Under the pieces are notes generated by a model. The model did no database searches. It saw only the letters and a list, made by a program, of their open reading frames with translations, and was not told where the DNA came from. From the NCBI GenBank assembly GCA_965262305.1, contig CBDHEY010000002.1:868001-932000 (forward strand): a stretch of DNA of 64,000 nt. The letters are read 5' to 3'. The DNA is from CBDHEY01 sp965262305 (GTDB lineage: Bacteria > Pseudomonadota > Gammaproteobacteria > Pseudomonadales > Cellvibrionaceae). How positions within the stretch are numbered: position 1 is the first letter of the stretch; the number at the start of each line of letters is the position of its first letter. Below, in pieces: positions 45,497 to 55,026 of the stretch. A program made the position numbers and the translations under genes.

Positions 45497-45986
45497 GTGC
45501 TGATTCCTCGACATTTACTGTTCTTGATACCGGTTCTAAAACTGAGTCAAACACAACGACCTCTGGGGCCGGATCCGCATAGAGAGTTGCATTAACGCGA
45601 AATCGTAAAGTGCGATCTGTTTTCTCGTTACCATCGAAATAAGTCACTTTTACTGTCTTGAATCTGGGTTCATATTCTTTCAAAATTTTTTCCAAATTCC
45701 TCGTAAATGCTTTTTGTTTTTCATTATCGGTGATATTCACCGTGGCTAGATCGGGTAATCCATAATTTAAAAGTGATACTTCTAGCTCTTCATATTCATT
45801 AGGTGGTGATACCATTCTGAAACGCGTATTTAACAAGTTTTCTAGGTCTCGACGTACACTTTGACGCAGTTCTTTTAATTGTTGATTTCTATCTTTTTCC
45901 GTTTCTACTTGCACGTGTGGTTCATCGTCGATAAGCCTATCGAGTACGGAGGGTCTCAATTTTTTCTTTTTATCGATACGGCTCAT
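45489..45986 (-). CDS. tssE: T6SS baseplate protein TssE (gp25-like)
   Basis: This 165-residue protein has the gp25-like lysozyme-related fold pattern: LRPSVLDRLIDDEP, SVRRDLENLLNTRFRM, SLLNYGLPDLATVN, YEPRFKTVKVTYF and LRFRVNATLYADPAPEVVVFDSVLEP. TssE starts sheath polymerisation at the baseplate. It is 13 bases after the second tssC-like gene and overlaps tssF by 8 bp. Confidence 0.95.
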   Translation of the reverse strand: MSRIDKKKKLRPSVLDRLIDDEPHVQVETEKDRNQQLKELRQSVRRDLENLLNTRFRMVSPPNEYEELEVSLLNYGLPDLATVNITDNEKQKAFTRNLEKILKEYEPRFKTVKVTYFDGNEKTDRTLRFRVNATLYADPAPEVVVFDSVLEPVSRTVNVEESAHG

Positions 45987-45999
45987 TTTATGCTAAAAC

Positions 46000-47529
46000 C
46001 TATTGTTTTGTTTGCAATAATTCGGTTACGAGTTCTAGCTCGGAGACCATTTGGTCTACTTGATAGTGAGGAACTAAACGGATAGTACAAAAGTATTTTC
46101 CTGGACTGTCAGGTCTTTCTTTAACAATGACTTCCGAATGTCGCAAGGGATACCTGGCTTGCTCTTCCCATTCTAAATCGTCTCGACCTGAGGTGTATTT
46201 AAAAAGCCAATTTCTTAGCAGGTGTTCACACGCTTCTGCACTAATAAATGAACCAACTTTATCTCGAATTATGACTTTAATATAGTGAGCTACTCGAGAT
46301 GCACAAAGCACGTGCTGTAGCATTGATGAAATTTTTGCATTTACTACTGTTGTTGAAGAATTAGATGTTTCACTTTTTGGCTTTTGTATCGATTGATTGC
46401 TATAAAACGCCGTAAATGGCGTATCGTAACATTGACATAACGGAATAAATCCAAGGTGGCTTAATTCCCGTTCGGCGGAGTCTGTAATAACCACATTTGT
46501 CGAAGGTTTGTAGGCGATATCGTTTGTATCAGTCTCAAAAGCATCCACGGGAAGATTAGTCATGAGGCCTCCGCCAACTTGATCTCGCGGAACACCTCTA
46601 ATATGACCAAACCAGCCGACGCTGCCAAACTCCCGGACTAAAACCGATGCAAATGCATAGCAAGCATTTCCCCAAAGGTATCCATCTTCTAGTGAGTCTT
46701 CTTTTTTTTCATAAAAGAAGACGCCTTTGTAGCTGCCAGGTGTGCTGCGATATGGACGACGCATTAAGATTTTTGGGACTGTGAGTCCAACAAATCTGGA
46801 ATCTGCTTCGTCTCTGAGCGTGCGCCATTTTATATACTCGTCTTGCCGAAAAACGGCTTTAAGATCGATCGGTTCGCCTAGGCCTGAAAAAGAAGATAGT
46901 CCAAACATTTCATGGGATGCAGACGCAATAATAGGTGAAAATGCGGCCGCCGCTATTTCACATAAACCTTTTAATGTCGCTATGTCATCATAGGTTTGCT
47001 TGTAAGCTTTATGTCGTATTTCATAGTCAGCCACTATGGCTCCATAGGGTTCACCACCAGGAGAACCATACTCATCGCTATATATTTTTTTAAATAAGAC
47101 GCATTGATCAAACTCCATTGCACGTCCGATATCCCGTGCAACTTCCGTCCAAGCAATATCTAATACCTTTATTTTCAGGTTTTTGATATTGTCACTTTGA
47201 ACAGCGAGATACCAGAGGCCACGCCATGAGGCTTCAAGTTTTTTGAATTTTGTGTGGTGTATAATTTCGTTTAGCTGATCATTTATCAAGTGATCAATTT
47301 CAGAGATGCTTCTTTCTATGCAAAGTATAAGGTCATCTTTATCCCAATTTGGTGATACCTGCTCGTAATTATCTAGCCAATACTTTAAGGATTTCGATTC
47401 ACTTTTTTCGCGAAGAAAATCAGTTAGGTTTGTAATGTGAGGTTCGTTTTCTAAAATACTATTTAGGTCGATGCTCGATTTGGGATCGTTCGATTCAGAA
47501 TGCGGGTCTTGAGGAGAAGCTGAGGTCAC
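46000..47529 (-). CDS. Second TssC-like sheath protein
   Basis: This 509-residue protein is a divergent TssC paralog: KLEASWRGLWYLAV, VLFKKIYSDEYGSPGGEPYGAIVADYE, MFGLSSFSGLGEPIDL, WRTLRDEADSRFVGLTVPKILMRRPY, and the C-terminal EEQARYPLRHSEVIVKERPDSPGKYFCTIRLVPHYQVDQM. It starts with GTG 47529. A TssC-like partner in tandem with tssC, sometimes called TssC2 or ImpC2, occurs in a subset of T6SS clusters, and whether it makes a sheath cap, a hybrid sheath or has another role is not settled. An intrinsic terminator-like hairpin precedes it, so it may be produced in lower amounts than TssC. Confidence 0.9.
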   Translation of the reverse strand: MTSASPQDPHSESNDPKSSIDLNSILENEPHITNLTDFLREKSESKSLKYWLDNYEQVSPNWDKDDLILCIERSISEIDHLINDQLNEIIHHTKFKKLEASWRGLWYLAVQSDNIKNLKIKVLDIAWTEVARDIGRAMEFDQCVLFKKIYSDEYGSPGGEPYGAIVADYEIRHKAYKQTYDDIATLKGLCEIAAAAFSPIIASASHEMFGLSSFSGLGEPIDLKAVFRQDEYIKWRTLRDEADSRFVGLTVPKILMRRPYRSTPGSYKGVFFYEKKEDSLEDGYLWGNACYAFASVLVREFGSVGWFGHIRGVPRDQVGGGLMTNLPVDAFETDTNDIAYKPSTNVVITDSAERELSHLGFIPLCQCYDTPFTAFYSNQSIQKPKSETSNSSTTVVNAKISSMLQHVLCASRVAHYIKVIIRDKVGSFISAEACEHLLRNWLFKYTSGRDDLEWEEQARYPLRHSEVIVKERPDSPGKYFCTIRLVPHYQVDQMVSELELVTELLQTKQ

Positions 47530-47614
47530 AAAATAATCCGAAAATGCCCAAGAGTGTCTTAAGTTTTTTTCTAGATAACGTCAAGTAAATCGCTAATTTC
47601 ACAAATTGCCTGAC

Positions 47615-47637
47615 AAAAATGGGGCTTAACGCCCCAT
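47615..47637 (-). terminator. Attenuator-like terminator between tssC and the tssC paralog
   Basis: On the minus strand, ATGGGGC, loop GTTAA, GCCCCAT, then TTTT (complement of 47615-47618). This is a perfect 7-bp GC-rich stem, 20 bases after the tssC stop. It likely lowers expression of the baseplate genes relative to the abundant sheath proteins TssB and TssC. Confidence 0.75.
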
Positions 47638-47656
47638 TAATACAACTTAATAAGAA

Positions 47657-49147
47657 TTATCCAGCTTTAGGAATATTTGCTACTAGACGCAATGAAGCAG
47701 TAAGCTCTTCCATTTGTAACCAAGGGCGTAAATAACAAACTGCATTATAAACACCAGGTTGACCAGGAACTTCTTTTACTTCAACTTTCGCATCAGCCAG
47801 AGGGTAGCGCGCTTTTAGTTCAGGTGAAGCACCTGGACTTGCGTTTACATAATTGTTTACCCACTTATTTAACCAGGTTTCAGCTTCAGAGGCTTCCATG
47901 AAGGAACCGATCTTATCTCTCGCCATGACTTTCAAGAAGTGAGCAATTCTTGATGTTGCCATAATGTAGGGTAGGCGAGCTGAGATTGCTGCATTGGCTG
48001 TTTCGTCAGGGTTATCAGAGCGTCTCGGTTTCTGAGTTGTTTGTGCACCAAAGAAAACAGCATAATCAGTGTTTTTGTAGTGACAAAGTGGAAGAAAACC
48101 AAGCTTACTTAGTTCTGCTTCACGACGGTCAGTAATTCCAATCTCTGTTGGGCATTTTTGATCAACGTCACCGTCATCACTAACAAAACTATGACTCGGA
48201 AGGCCTGTTACTTTACCGCCGCCTTCAGCACCGCGGATACTTGTACACCAGCCGTACTCAGAGAATGCATTACTCAAAATGGAACCTAATGAGTATGCAG
48301 CATTCATCCAACAGTATGAATCATGATCGTTTTCAATATGGTTTCCATCTGCGTCCATGTTACTTTCTTCAAAATTGAAAGTATCTACGGCTTTTGTTGA
48401 TTCTCCGTAAGGCAAACGTGCCAAGGTTCTTGGCATAGTTAAAGTAACAAAACGAGAGTCATCACTTTCTCGGAAATTACGCCAATGAGCGTATTCAGCA
48501 GAATCAAAAATCTTCTCTAGGTCTCTAGGCTTAGATAGCTCAGTGAAACTATCGAAACCAAACATTTGTGAAGAAGATGCAGATATAAATGGACAGAATC
48601 CAGCGGCGGCGACATTTGAAATTTTGCTCAATAATGAAACGTCGTCTGGTTTAGAGGAGAACTCATAATCGCCTATTAAAGCAGCGTAAGGCTCCCCACC
48701 TGCAATACCAAATTCACTTTCGTAGATTTTCTTAAAAATTTGGCTTTGGTCAAATTCAACCGCTTTTTCTAAATCGCGAGTTAACTCCTTTTTGGAGATA
48801 TTTAACATGCGAATTTTACAGTCATTACCCGTATTTGATTCGGTTACTAGGTGATGTAAACCACGCCACGAACCTTCAAGTTTTTGGAATTTTTCCGTGT
48901 GCATTACCGCTTTAAGTTGATCAGACATTGCAGAATCAATGGCTGCGATAGCTTTGTTAATCGTACGTGACAGGTTTGTATCCCATTTTATGGTTCCTTC
49001 CGTCACTTCGTTTGTTAACGCTTTAAGTAATGCTTCTGTTTCGTCAGCAGGCGTATGCTTAGTTGCTTTAATCGCTTGATCTAAAAAGCTAACTTCCTGA
49101 GTTTCAGCTTCTTGCGATGCTACCTGTTGTTCTTCATTATTCGCCAT
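47657..49147 (-). CDS. tssC: T6SS sheath large subunit TssC (VipB)
   Basis: The start at ATG 49147 (MANNEEQQ) is chosen for its GGAGG at 8 bases and because it overlaps tssB by 11 bp. At 496 residues it has TssC motifs KLEGSWRGLHHLV, IRMLNISKKEL, QIFKKIYESEFGIAGGEPYAALIGDYEF, MFGFDSFTELSKPRDLEKIF, WRNFRESDDSRFVTLTMPRTLARLPYG and C-terminal LKARYPLADAKVEV. TssC with TssB forms the contractile sheath around the Hcp tube; the N-terminal helix is the ClpV binding site. Confidence 0.97.
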   Translation of the reverse strand: MANNEEQQVASQEAETQEVSFLDQAIKATKHTPADETEALLKALTNEVTEGTIKWDTNLSRTINKAIAAIDSAMSDQLKAVMHTEKFQKLEGSWRGLHHLVTESNTGNDCKIRMLNISKKELTRDLEKAVEFDQSQIFKKIYESEFGIAGGEPYAALIGDYEFSSKPDDVSLLSKISNVAAAGFCPFISASSSQMFGFDSFTELSKPRDLEKIFDSAEYAHWRNFRESDDSRFVTLTMPRTLARLPYGESTKAVDTFNFEESNMDADGNHIENDHDSYCWMNAAYSLGSILSNAFSEYGWCTSIRGAEGGGKVTGLPSHSFVSDDGDVDQKCPTEIGITDRREAELSKLGFLPLCHYKNTDYAVFFGAQTTQKPRRSDNPDETANAAISARLPYIMATSRIAHFLKVMARDKIGSFMEASEAETWLNKWVNNYVNASPGASPELKARYPLADAKVEVKEVPGQPGVYNAVCYLRPWLQMEELTASLRLVANIPKAG

Positions 49148-49658
49148 CTTTTGCGCCTCCTTCAGCATCATCTCCTAGCTCGCCTTTAAGACTTTTAAGT
49201 GCCTCAGTATTGCTTAGGACTTCTTCAAGGATATTTTCGAGTTCTTCAGAGCGGTCAGCTTTGGTCAGCAAGTCTCGCAATTTGTTACGTGTTTCCTGAA
49301 GCTTTTTAAGTGGTTCAATATTTTCTACAAGCTTATGAGGTTCGAAGTCTTCCATATTTTTAAAGTCGAGATCTAAAGCCATCTCACCTTGACCATCGAG
49401 AGTATTCTTTACTTCTAGCTCAAGCTTGGGATTGATATTAGTCATCAAATCATTGAAATTATCCGCATCGATTTGGGAGAATTTTCGGTCTTTTAACGGT
49501 TTTTTTACTTCCGTGTTATCACCTGAGTAATCTCCCATAACGCCCATGACAAATGGAAGTTCTTTTTCTACGGTTCCGTCACTGGTTTCTAAATCGTACG
49601 TAATATGTACACGAGGCTTGCGCACTCTCTTTAGTTTGTCGTGAATGCTTTCAGACAT
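49137..49658 (-). CDS. tssB: T6SS sheath small subunit TssB (VipA)
   Basis: This 173-residue protein contains the TssB signatures KLKRVRKPRVHITYDLET, LPFVMGVMGDYSGD, PLKDRKFSQIDADNFNDLM and LDFKNMEDFEPHKLVENIEPLKKLQETRNKLRDLLTKADRSEELENIL. Assembled 1:1 with TssC, it forms the contractile sheath. It lies 27 bp after tssA and overlaps tssC by 11 bp, ensuring coupled production. AGAGGAAGGGAG is just upstream of ATG, a strong ribosome site. Confidence 0.97.
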   Translation of the reverse strand: MSESIHDKLKRVRKPRVHITYDLETSDGTVEKELPFVMGVMGDYSGDNTEVKKPLKDRKFSQIDADNFNDLMTNINPKLELEVKNTLDGQGEMALDLDFKNMEDFEPHKLVENIEPLKKLQETRNKLRDLLTKADRSEELENILEEVLSNTEALKSLKGELGDDAEGGAKDGE

Positions 49659-49685
49659 TCTCCCTTCCTCTTTAAGTTATGTAAG

Positions 49686-50795
49686 TTAATCATCGTAATG
49701 CACGCCGGTGAGCTCACTGTAACGCTCGCGCGACGATGCGTCGGTTATTAATTCGCCTATTAGATCCCCAAGAGGCATATTACCCCATTTAACAGCCTTT
49801 TCAAGAATATAAGAAACTGGTGAATGAGGTTCAGTCTTTCTAAAGTAAGTGGCAATTTCTTGAATTTGTTTAAAAGCGTCCTCTCGATTAGCAACAGGGC
49901 CTTTAACTACTTTCACCATTTGACCGCCTCCAGATTCTCCTTGAGGTTCCATGGATACATCCTCTTCTGTTTCGTCTTGAGACTCGGTTGCTGGAAATTT
50001 AAAGCGGCCGAGATGGTTTACCGCGCCAAGGCATTCTTCTAGTATTTCAACAATAGATCTTATAGGAGGCGCTTCGTGAATGCCGCAAAGCTCATCAAGT
50101 TTGGTTCCGATCTCTTTGTAAATAGATACGCAGAGTTGAAGATCGTCCCGAATATTGACGAAAAACGCTTCAGAAGATTCATCGACGGCTTTTTCAATAT
50201 CGTCGAGGCTAAATCCCATGCTTTGAATTTTTTGTTGTTTAGCGTTTTCGTCAGGTGTTTTTTGTGCTTCTAAGGCTTGTAGATATTGCCATAAGCTGAA
50301 AGGAGCAGGCGCATAGCCTTGAGTCAAAAATACTTTCCTAATCGGCGCAATTAGCACGCCTTCACTTCCTTCGCCATTGAGTCCCGATAAACATGAAACT
50401 CGAGTTTCAATGCCAAATTCATCAGGCATTGGATGAAGTTGTTCCCAAAAATTTTCAATCAATCCTTGGATGATCGTAAATGCGTTTTTAAGCCCGGAAA
50501 ACCCATATACCCGAACCATAGCTTCTGTATACCAACTCGCTACCTCAAGATCTTTGGCTTCATTTGCTAATAAAGTGGGCGCAAGTTCAGTGATTTTAAT
50601 CCAATGGTTATAGGCTTCCTGACTGAAACCATCAATACTTTGCCTCTCGGCGGCACGGGCTTGGTTACGTTCAAGTTTGATATTTTGATACGTGGAATTG
50701 GCTGACGAATCTTCGCGAGGGTCTGATCCCGAAGGCGATTCTTCATTTATGGGCTCTAATAATGATTCGATATCAATTATATCTGGCGAAGCCAT
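49686..50795 (-). CDS. tssA: T6SS protein TssA
   Basis: This 369-residue protein has the ImpA_N domain (PF06812) at about 5-130: IDIESLLEPINEESPSGSDPREDS, RNQARAAERQ, WYTEAMVRVYGFSGLKNAFTIIQGLIENFWEQLHPMPDE. The C-terminal part with AFKQIQEIATYFRKTEPHSPVSYILEKAVKWGNMPLGDLIGELI is the end domain used to cap or organise baseplate and sheath. It is the first gene of the leftward T6SS operon and diverges from tagH across a 401-bp region. Confidence 0.95.
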   Translation of the reverse strand: MASPDIIDIESLLEPINEESPSGSDPREDSSANSTYQNIKLERNQARAAERQSIDGFSQEAYNHWIKITELAPTLLANEAKDLEVASWYTEAMVRVYGFSGLKNAFTIIQGLIENFWEQLHPMPDEFGIETRVSCLSGLNGEGSEGVLIAPIRKVFLTQGYAPAPFSLWQYLQALEAQKTPDENAKQQKIQSMGFSLDDIEKAVDESSEAFFVNIRDDLQLCVSIYKEIGTKLDELCGIHEAPPIRSIVEILEECLGAVNHLGRFKFPATESQDETEEDVSMEPQGESGGGQMVKVVKGPVANREDAFKQIQEIATYFRKTEPHSPVSYILEKAVKWGNMPLGDLIGELITDASSRERYSELTGVHYDD

Positions 50796-51196
50796 TCAAA
50801 TACCCTTGTTGTTACGGTTTATTCCATTATTTTATTTGAAATCAATCGATATTTACTCTGCCAAGGTGGAATATACGACCTTGTTTAAACGAACTTAATC
50901 CCGCTAAATTAGCACATTTAGCTGCCAAGTGTAACCGAAACTTAGGTTTTTTAAGCATGAAATTATCAATGGATTCAAAGTTTTATTTTGGTTTTGTGAC
51001 GTAATGCTAAAAAAGGTGTCAGCGATTATTTGAATTGGTTCAAGCGAGTAAAACTAAATTATAAGATTACTTTGAAGACAAGCTACAGCGATAATATACT
51101 AGCTCGTCACCCAATCGAGGGTTTGAGGCATTTTTCTACTTTAGTTAAGTGCTCGCCGTAGATATTGAGATTTAGGACGCATCAGGAAGCAAAGAA
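50796..51196. promoter_or_regulatory. Divergent promoter region of the two T6SS operons
   Basis: This 401-bp region separates tssA (leftward) and tagH (rightward). It is AT-rich, with no gene. It must hold promoters for both operons, so a single regulator could control them together. I cannot assign -35/-10 boxes or a sigma-54 site with confidence. AGGAAG precedes tagH. Confidence 0.55.
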
Positions 51197-52936
51197 ATGA
51201 CTCTGAATTTTTCGATCACTAAGTCGCCTTCAGGGGTTATGCTGTCGACGACAGAAATGACCTTCGATGAGAATGGCGGCGCCATTGGGCGTGGGGAAAG
51301 TAATGATTGGGTATTGCCCGACCCAGATCGATTTTTATCTTCTAAACATTGTGAAGTGAGTTTTGAAGCCGGACAATTTTATCTAGTAGATATGAGCACG
51401 AATGGCACCTTCATAAATGGTTCTCCCGAGCCTATCGGAAAAGGGGGCAAAATTCCAATTAATGATGGCGACACTATTGATTTGGGCGATTATCAATTTT
51501 CTGCATCAATGACTCAAAATTCGTCGGCGATGTTTGACGATGGGTCTGACGTTGTTTCTGACCCGTTCGGTACCAGCAATCCTGCGCCACTCGCAGATGA
51601 TTTTAATACACCAGTTGGCTCTGCTGCGGCTACGGATGATTCACCGTTTAAGCCAAACCCTGATGCTTACTTTAATAATGCATCTTCAGTAAAAGAAGAT
51701 TTTTCGTTGGGAAATTTGGAGAGTACCAGCGTCGACCCGTTAGCTGCACTAGATAAATCTTCGGCTAATCAGTCTAGTTTTGATCAGGGTAAAAATGCTG
51801 AACCGTTATTGCCAAACGACCCCTTTAGTGATTCGTCTGACATTTTTGGTAGTAATGCCCAGGAATCCTCTTCAGACATGTTTGGAACCAAAGCAGGCAA
51901 TGGTTTTTCGTTTTCGACTCAAAGCGATGGCGGGGACGCATTGAATCAAGCAATTGATTGGCCAGACGCTAAAATGGAAGCGGGCGCTATTCCAGAAGAT
52001 TGGGATGACGATTTACTCGGAAGTTCAACTCCAGAAGATGCTTCAGCATTATCCAACCCATTTAATGCACCTGATTCATTTTCGCAAGCTCGCCAAAATA
52101 CAACTCCCCCAGATTTTGATCAGTCAGCTAAAAATGTCGCACATCAATCATTGCCGTTAACTGATCCACCGAAATACAAAGATGCTTCACTTCTCAATGA
52201 ACGTCGGCCAGAAGCGGAAGCAGTCGACCCATTCGCTGAAAAAGTGAGAGCAGAGCGCGTCGCGCGCCGAGAGCAACCGGTAAGTCAAGCTAATAGACCG
52301 GATACTCAGCAAGCTCAACCAAAACCAACTGGAGTCTCAGGAGGAGCAGCTGCGGCTTTGCTGGAAGGCCTAGGTCTTGATGATAGGAATTTAAGTGATG
52401 AGCAGATCGAATACATTTATCGCACTATTGGCGAATTAATTCCCGTTATTGTTACTGGAATGATGCAGGTTCTTAGGTCGCGAGCGAGTATTAAAAATGA
52501 ATTTCGGATGAATATTACCACCATTCAGCCAGTTGAAAATAATCCCCTTAAGTTTTCTGCAAACCTCGATGATGCGATAGAAAATCTTTTCGTACGAAAA
52601 AGTGCCGCGTTTAAAGATCCTATAGATGCATTTCAAGAGGGCTTTGATAGCATTAGTGAGCACCAAGTTGCTATCATTGCGGGTATTCGCGCCGCTTTCA
52701 AAGGGTTTATGGATCGGTTTCACCCAGATCAGCTTGAGAAACAATTTGATCGACAGAATAAGGGCGTACTAATTCCCGGAATGCAAAAAAGCAAATATTG
52801 GAATGGTTACGTGGATTATTACACGGGTTTTATTGGTAATATGGAGAACTCGTTTCAATTTTTGTTTGGCGATGAGTTTGTTCAAGCTTATGAAGAACAA
52901 TTGCGGCGATTAGCCGTTGAACGTAGGAAGCGGTAA
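51197..52936 (+). CDS. tagH: T6SS FHA-domain protein TagH (Fha)
   Basis: This 579-residue protein has an FHA domain (about 5-95) with GRGESNDWVLPDPDRFLSSKHCEV and LVDMSTNGTFING, a long Asp/Ser/Pro-rich disordered linker (about 110-370), and the C-terminal TagH domain (about 380-575) with LLEGLGLDDRNLSDEQIEYIYRTIGELIPVIVTGMMQVLRSRASIKNEFRM. FHA domains bind phosphothreonine. In known T6SSs Fha is phosphorylated by PpkA and dephosphorylated by PppA to switch assembly on and off. Genes for such a kinase and phosphatase lie in the same operon. It is the first gene of the rightward block. Confidence 0.94.
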   Translation: MTLNFSITKSPSGVMLSTTEMTFDENGGAIGRGESNDWVLPDPDRFLSSKHCEVSFEAGQFYLVDMSTNGTFINGSPEPIGKGGKIPINDGDTIDLGDYQFSASMTQNSSAMFDDGSDVVSDPFGTSNPAPLADDFNTPVGSAAATDDSPFKPNPDAYFNNASSVKEDFSLGNLESTSVDPLAALDKSSANQSSFDQGKNAEPLLPNDPFSDSSDIFGSNAQESSSDMFGTKAGNGFSFSTQSDGGDALNQAIDWPDAKMEAGAIPEDWDDDLLGSSTPEDASALSNPFNAPDSFSQARQNTTPPDFDQSAKNVAHQSLPLTDPPKYKDASLLNERRPEAEAVDPFAEKVRAERVARREQPVSQANRPDTQQAQPKPTGVSGGAAAALLEGLGLDDRNLSDEQIEYIYRTIGELIPVIVTGMMQVLRSRASIKNEFRMNITTIQPVENNPLKFSANLDDAIENLFVRKSAAFKDPIDAFQEGFDSISEHQVAIIAGIRAAFKGFMDRFHPDQLEKQFDRQNKGVLIPGMQKSKYWNGYVDYYTGFIGNMENSFQFLFGDEFVQAYEEQLRRLAVERRKR

Positions 52937-52962
52937 ATAATTTATAATAGGTTGGGGTATCT

Positions 52963-53529
52963 ATGCTGCGTAAATCGAACGCTCGATATTTAAAGTTCCT
53001 TATGATGTGTATGTTGTTAGCCTCTATTTTAGGCTGTGCTTCACTCAATCATGAAGTGGGTAAGCGCTTAAATCTGGATACTGATCTAAAGATAGAAATA
53101 CTCAGTGAAGCTGATATCAATCCAGATGAAGAAAATAAGCCATCTCCCGTTTTTGTTCGTTTATATGAGTTGACTAGCACTACAGCGTTTGAAAAAGCGG
53201 ATTTTATTGATTTGTACGAGCGAGATGAAGAAACTCTTGGTGACTCGTTTATTGCTAAGCAAGAGTTAAAGCGTTTGGTGCCTAATACTTTTCGCGAAGA
53301 ATCTTTTGTTTTATCCACTGAGACCCGTTATGTTGGTATTTTTGCAGAGTTTTTTCATTACGAAAATGCACAAGCAAAAGTTTTCTTCCCAGTCACCGAA
53401 GCCAATGTTATACGAAACAACGTGGGTATTAAAATTTCTGGAAATCGCGTTCAGCTAGTAAACATTAAGCATCGCGGCGCGAATACTAAACGCCGCTCCA
53501 ATACATACTCGGTTGAAAAAGAAAAATAA
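52963..53529 (+). CDS. tssJ: T6SS outer-membrane lipoprotein TssJ
   Basis: This 188-residue protein has a lipoprotein signal with lipobox SILGC (Cys25), then a beta-sandwich domain: LKIEILSEADINPDEENKPSPVFVRLYELTSTTAFEKADFIDLYERDEETLGDSFIAKQEL, which is the TssJ (VasD/Lip) signature. It anchors the TssJLM membrane complex in the outer membrane by binding the C-terminal domain of TssM. It lies 26 bp after tagH in the order J-K-L-M. Confidence 0.93.
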   Translation: MLRKSNARYLKFLMMCMLLASILGCASLNHEVGKRLNLDTDLKIEILSEADINPDEENKPSPVFVRLYELTSTTAFEKADFIDLYERDEETLGDSFIAKQELKRLVPNTFREESFVLSTETRYVGIFAEFFHYENAQAKVFFPVTEANVIRNNVGIKISGNRVQLVNIKHRGANTKRRSNTYSVEKEK

Positions 53530-53540
53530 TCTATAGCCTT

Positions 53541-53562
53541 GATAAGCGCGTTATCCCTTTTT
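53541..53562 (+). terminator. Weak hairpin between tssJ and tssK
   Basis: GATAA (53541-53545), loop GCGCG, TTATC, followed by CCTTTTT. The stem is only 5 bp, so any termination would be partial. The 140-bp gap here is the longest inside the rightward operon and could hold a second promoter. Confidence 0.3.
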
Positions 53563-53669
53563 CTTAGCTTTGTACATATAAAGTATTGTTTAGCGTTAGT
53601 ATTTTCCGGTTGCGTAGCTAAAAGCAAGAATATAAAACAAAACAGATTAGAGAAACATCAGGTAAGAAT

Positions 53670-55004
53670 ATGTCATTTGATAGTAAGGTAATTTGGTCTG
53701 AAGGAATGTTTCTCAACCCACAGCATTTTCAACAGCAAGAACGCTATTTTGAGCGTTATGTTAATGGTAAATGTGAAATTGTCGGCGCATACAATTGGGG
53801 TGTGAGCGAGTTTGAAATCGATCAGGAACTGCTAAAGCTGGGAAAGCTTTCAGTGATTCGAGCCAAGGGTGTTTTCCCCGACGGTACTCCCTTCAGTATC
53901 CCCGATTTAAATCCACCGCCGCCGGTAATAGAGCTAGCGGAAAATCTTCACGACCAGGTAGTTCGCCTGGCTATTCCAGTTAAGCGTCCAGGTGCAGTAG
54001 ATGTTACCAAGGATGAACAGTCCCAAAGCCATGCGCGATTTACTGCAACCGAATATGAAGTACGAGATGTCACTATAGATAGCGGCGAAAATCTGAAGAT
54101 CGACGTAGCTGATTTACGTTTTAAAGTCTTACTCGAATCAGATGATTTAAGTGGATACAACAGTATTGCGGTTCTTAAAATATCGGAAACGCGCGAAGAC
54201 AAAAATGTTGTGTTAGACGATCAATTTGTCCCTACCTGCGTTGATATCAATGTATCTGTAAAGCTATCAGGTTTTTTAACCGAATTGGTCGGTCTTTTAA
54301 AACACCGTGCAGATGCTATAGCTGGCCGGTTAGCGGATACTCGTCGAGGTGGCACAGCGGAAATTGCTGACTATATGATGTTGCAATTTATTAATCGTGT
54401 TGAGCCGTTTATTTATCATTTAACGAGCATCAATGGCTTGCATCCTGTCACTATGTACGCTGAGATGCTGCAGATTGTTGGCGAAATTTCGACCTTTGTG
54501 GCAAAAGAAAAAAGGCCTCCTTCATTTACACCTTATTTACATGAAAACCTTACAGAGACCTTTAAGCCTGTAATGGGATCATTGCGACAAAGTCTCTCTA
54601 TGGTTTACGAGCAAACCGCCGTTTCACTGCCGTTGGTGGAAAAGAAATACGGTATACGTGTATCCGAAATTACGGATCGTAGCATGCTTGCTTCAGGTAT
54701 GTATGTTATCTCTGCGAGAGCCGATGTGGCGGAAGATTTGCTTAGGACTCGATTACCTGCGCAAATTAAAATTGGACCTGTTGAACGAATCAGGCAGCTT
54801 GTAAATGCGGCTATGCCTGGAATTCAATTGAAACCATTGCCAGTGGCCCCACGGCAAATACCTTACCGTGCTGGTTACACCTATTTCGAATTAGAAAAGA
54901 ACAACAATTTTTGGAAGGAGTTGCAAACTTCAGGCGGATTTGCACTTCATATCGGAGGAGATTTTCCAGGGCTAGAATTGGAATTTTGGGCGGTACGTCA
55001 GTAG
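53670..55004 (+). CDS. tssK: T6SS baseplate protein TssK
   Basis: This 444-residue protein begins with the typical VIWSEGMFLNPQHFQQQERYFERYV, followed by DLNPPPPVIELAENLHDQVVRLAIPVKRPG, the middle domain with HLTSINGLHPVTMYAEMLQIVGEISTFV and PSFTPYLHENLTETFKPVMGSLR, and the C-terminal VGPVERIRQLVNAAMPGIQLKPLPVAPRQIPYRAGYTYFELEK-type block. TssK trimers link the baseplate wedges to the TssL/TssM membrane complex. The full length is normal for the family. Confidence 0.96.
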   Translation: MSFDSKVIWSEGMFLNPQHFQQQERYFERYVNGKCEIVGAYNWGVSEFEIDQELLKLGKLSVIRAKGVFPDGTPFSIPDLNPPPPVIELAENLHDQVVRLAIPVKRPGAVDVTKDEQSQSHARFTATEYEVRDVTIDSGENLKIDVADLRFKVLLESDDLSGYNSIAVLKISETREDKNVVLDDQFVPTCVDINVSVKLSGFLTELVGLLKHRADAIAGRLADTRRGGTAEIADYMMLQFINRVEPFIYHLTSINGLHPVTMYAEMLQIVGEISTFVAKEKRPPSFTPYLHENLTETFKPVMGSLRQSLSMVYEQTAVSLPLVEKKYGIRVSEITDRSMLASGMYVISARADVAEDLLRTRLPAQIKIGPVERIRQLVNAAMPGIQLKPLPVAPRQIPYRAGYTYFELEKNNNFWKELQTSGGFALHIGGDFPGLELEFWAVRQ

Positions 55005-55026
55005 CTTGGTTAAATTGGAGTAAATT

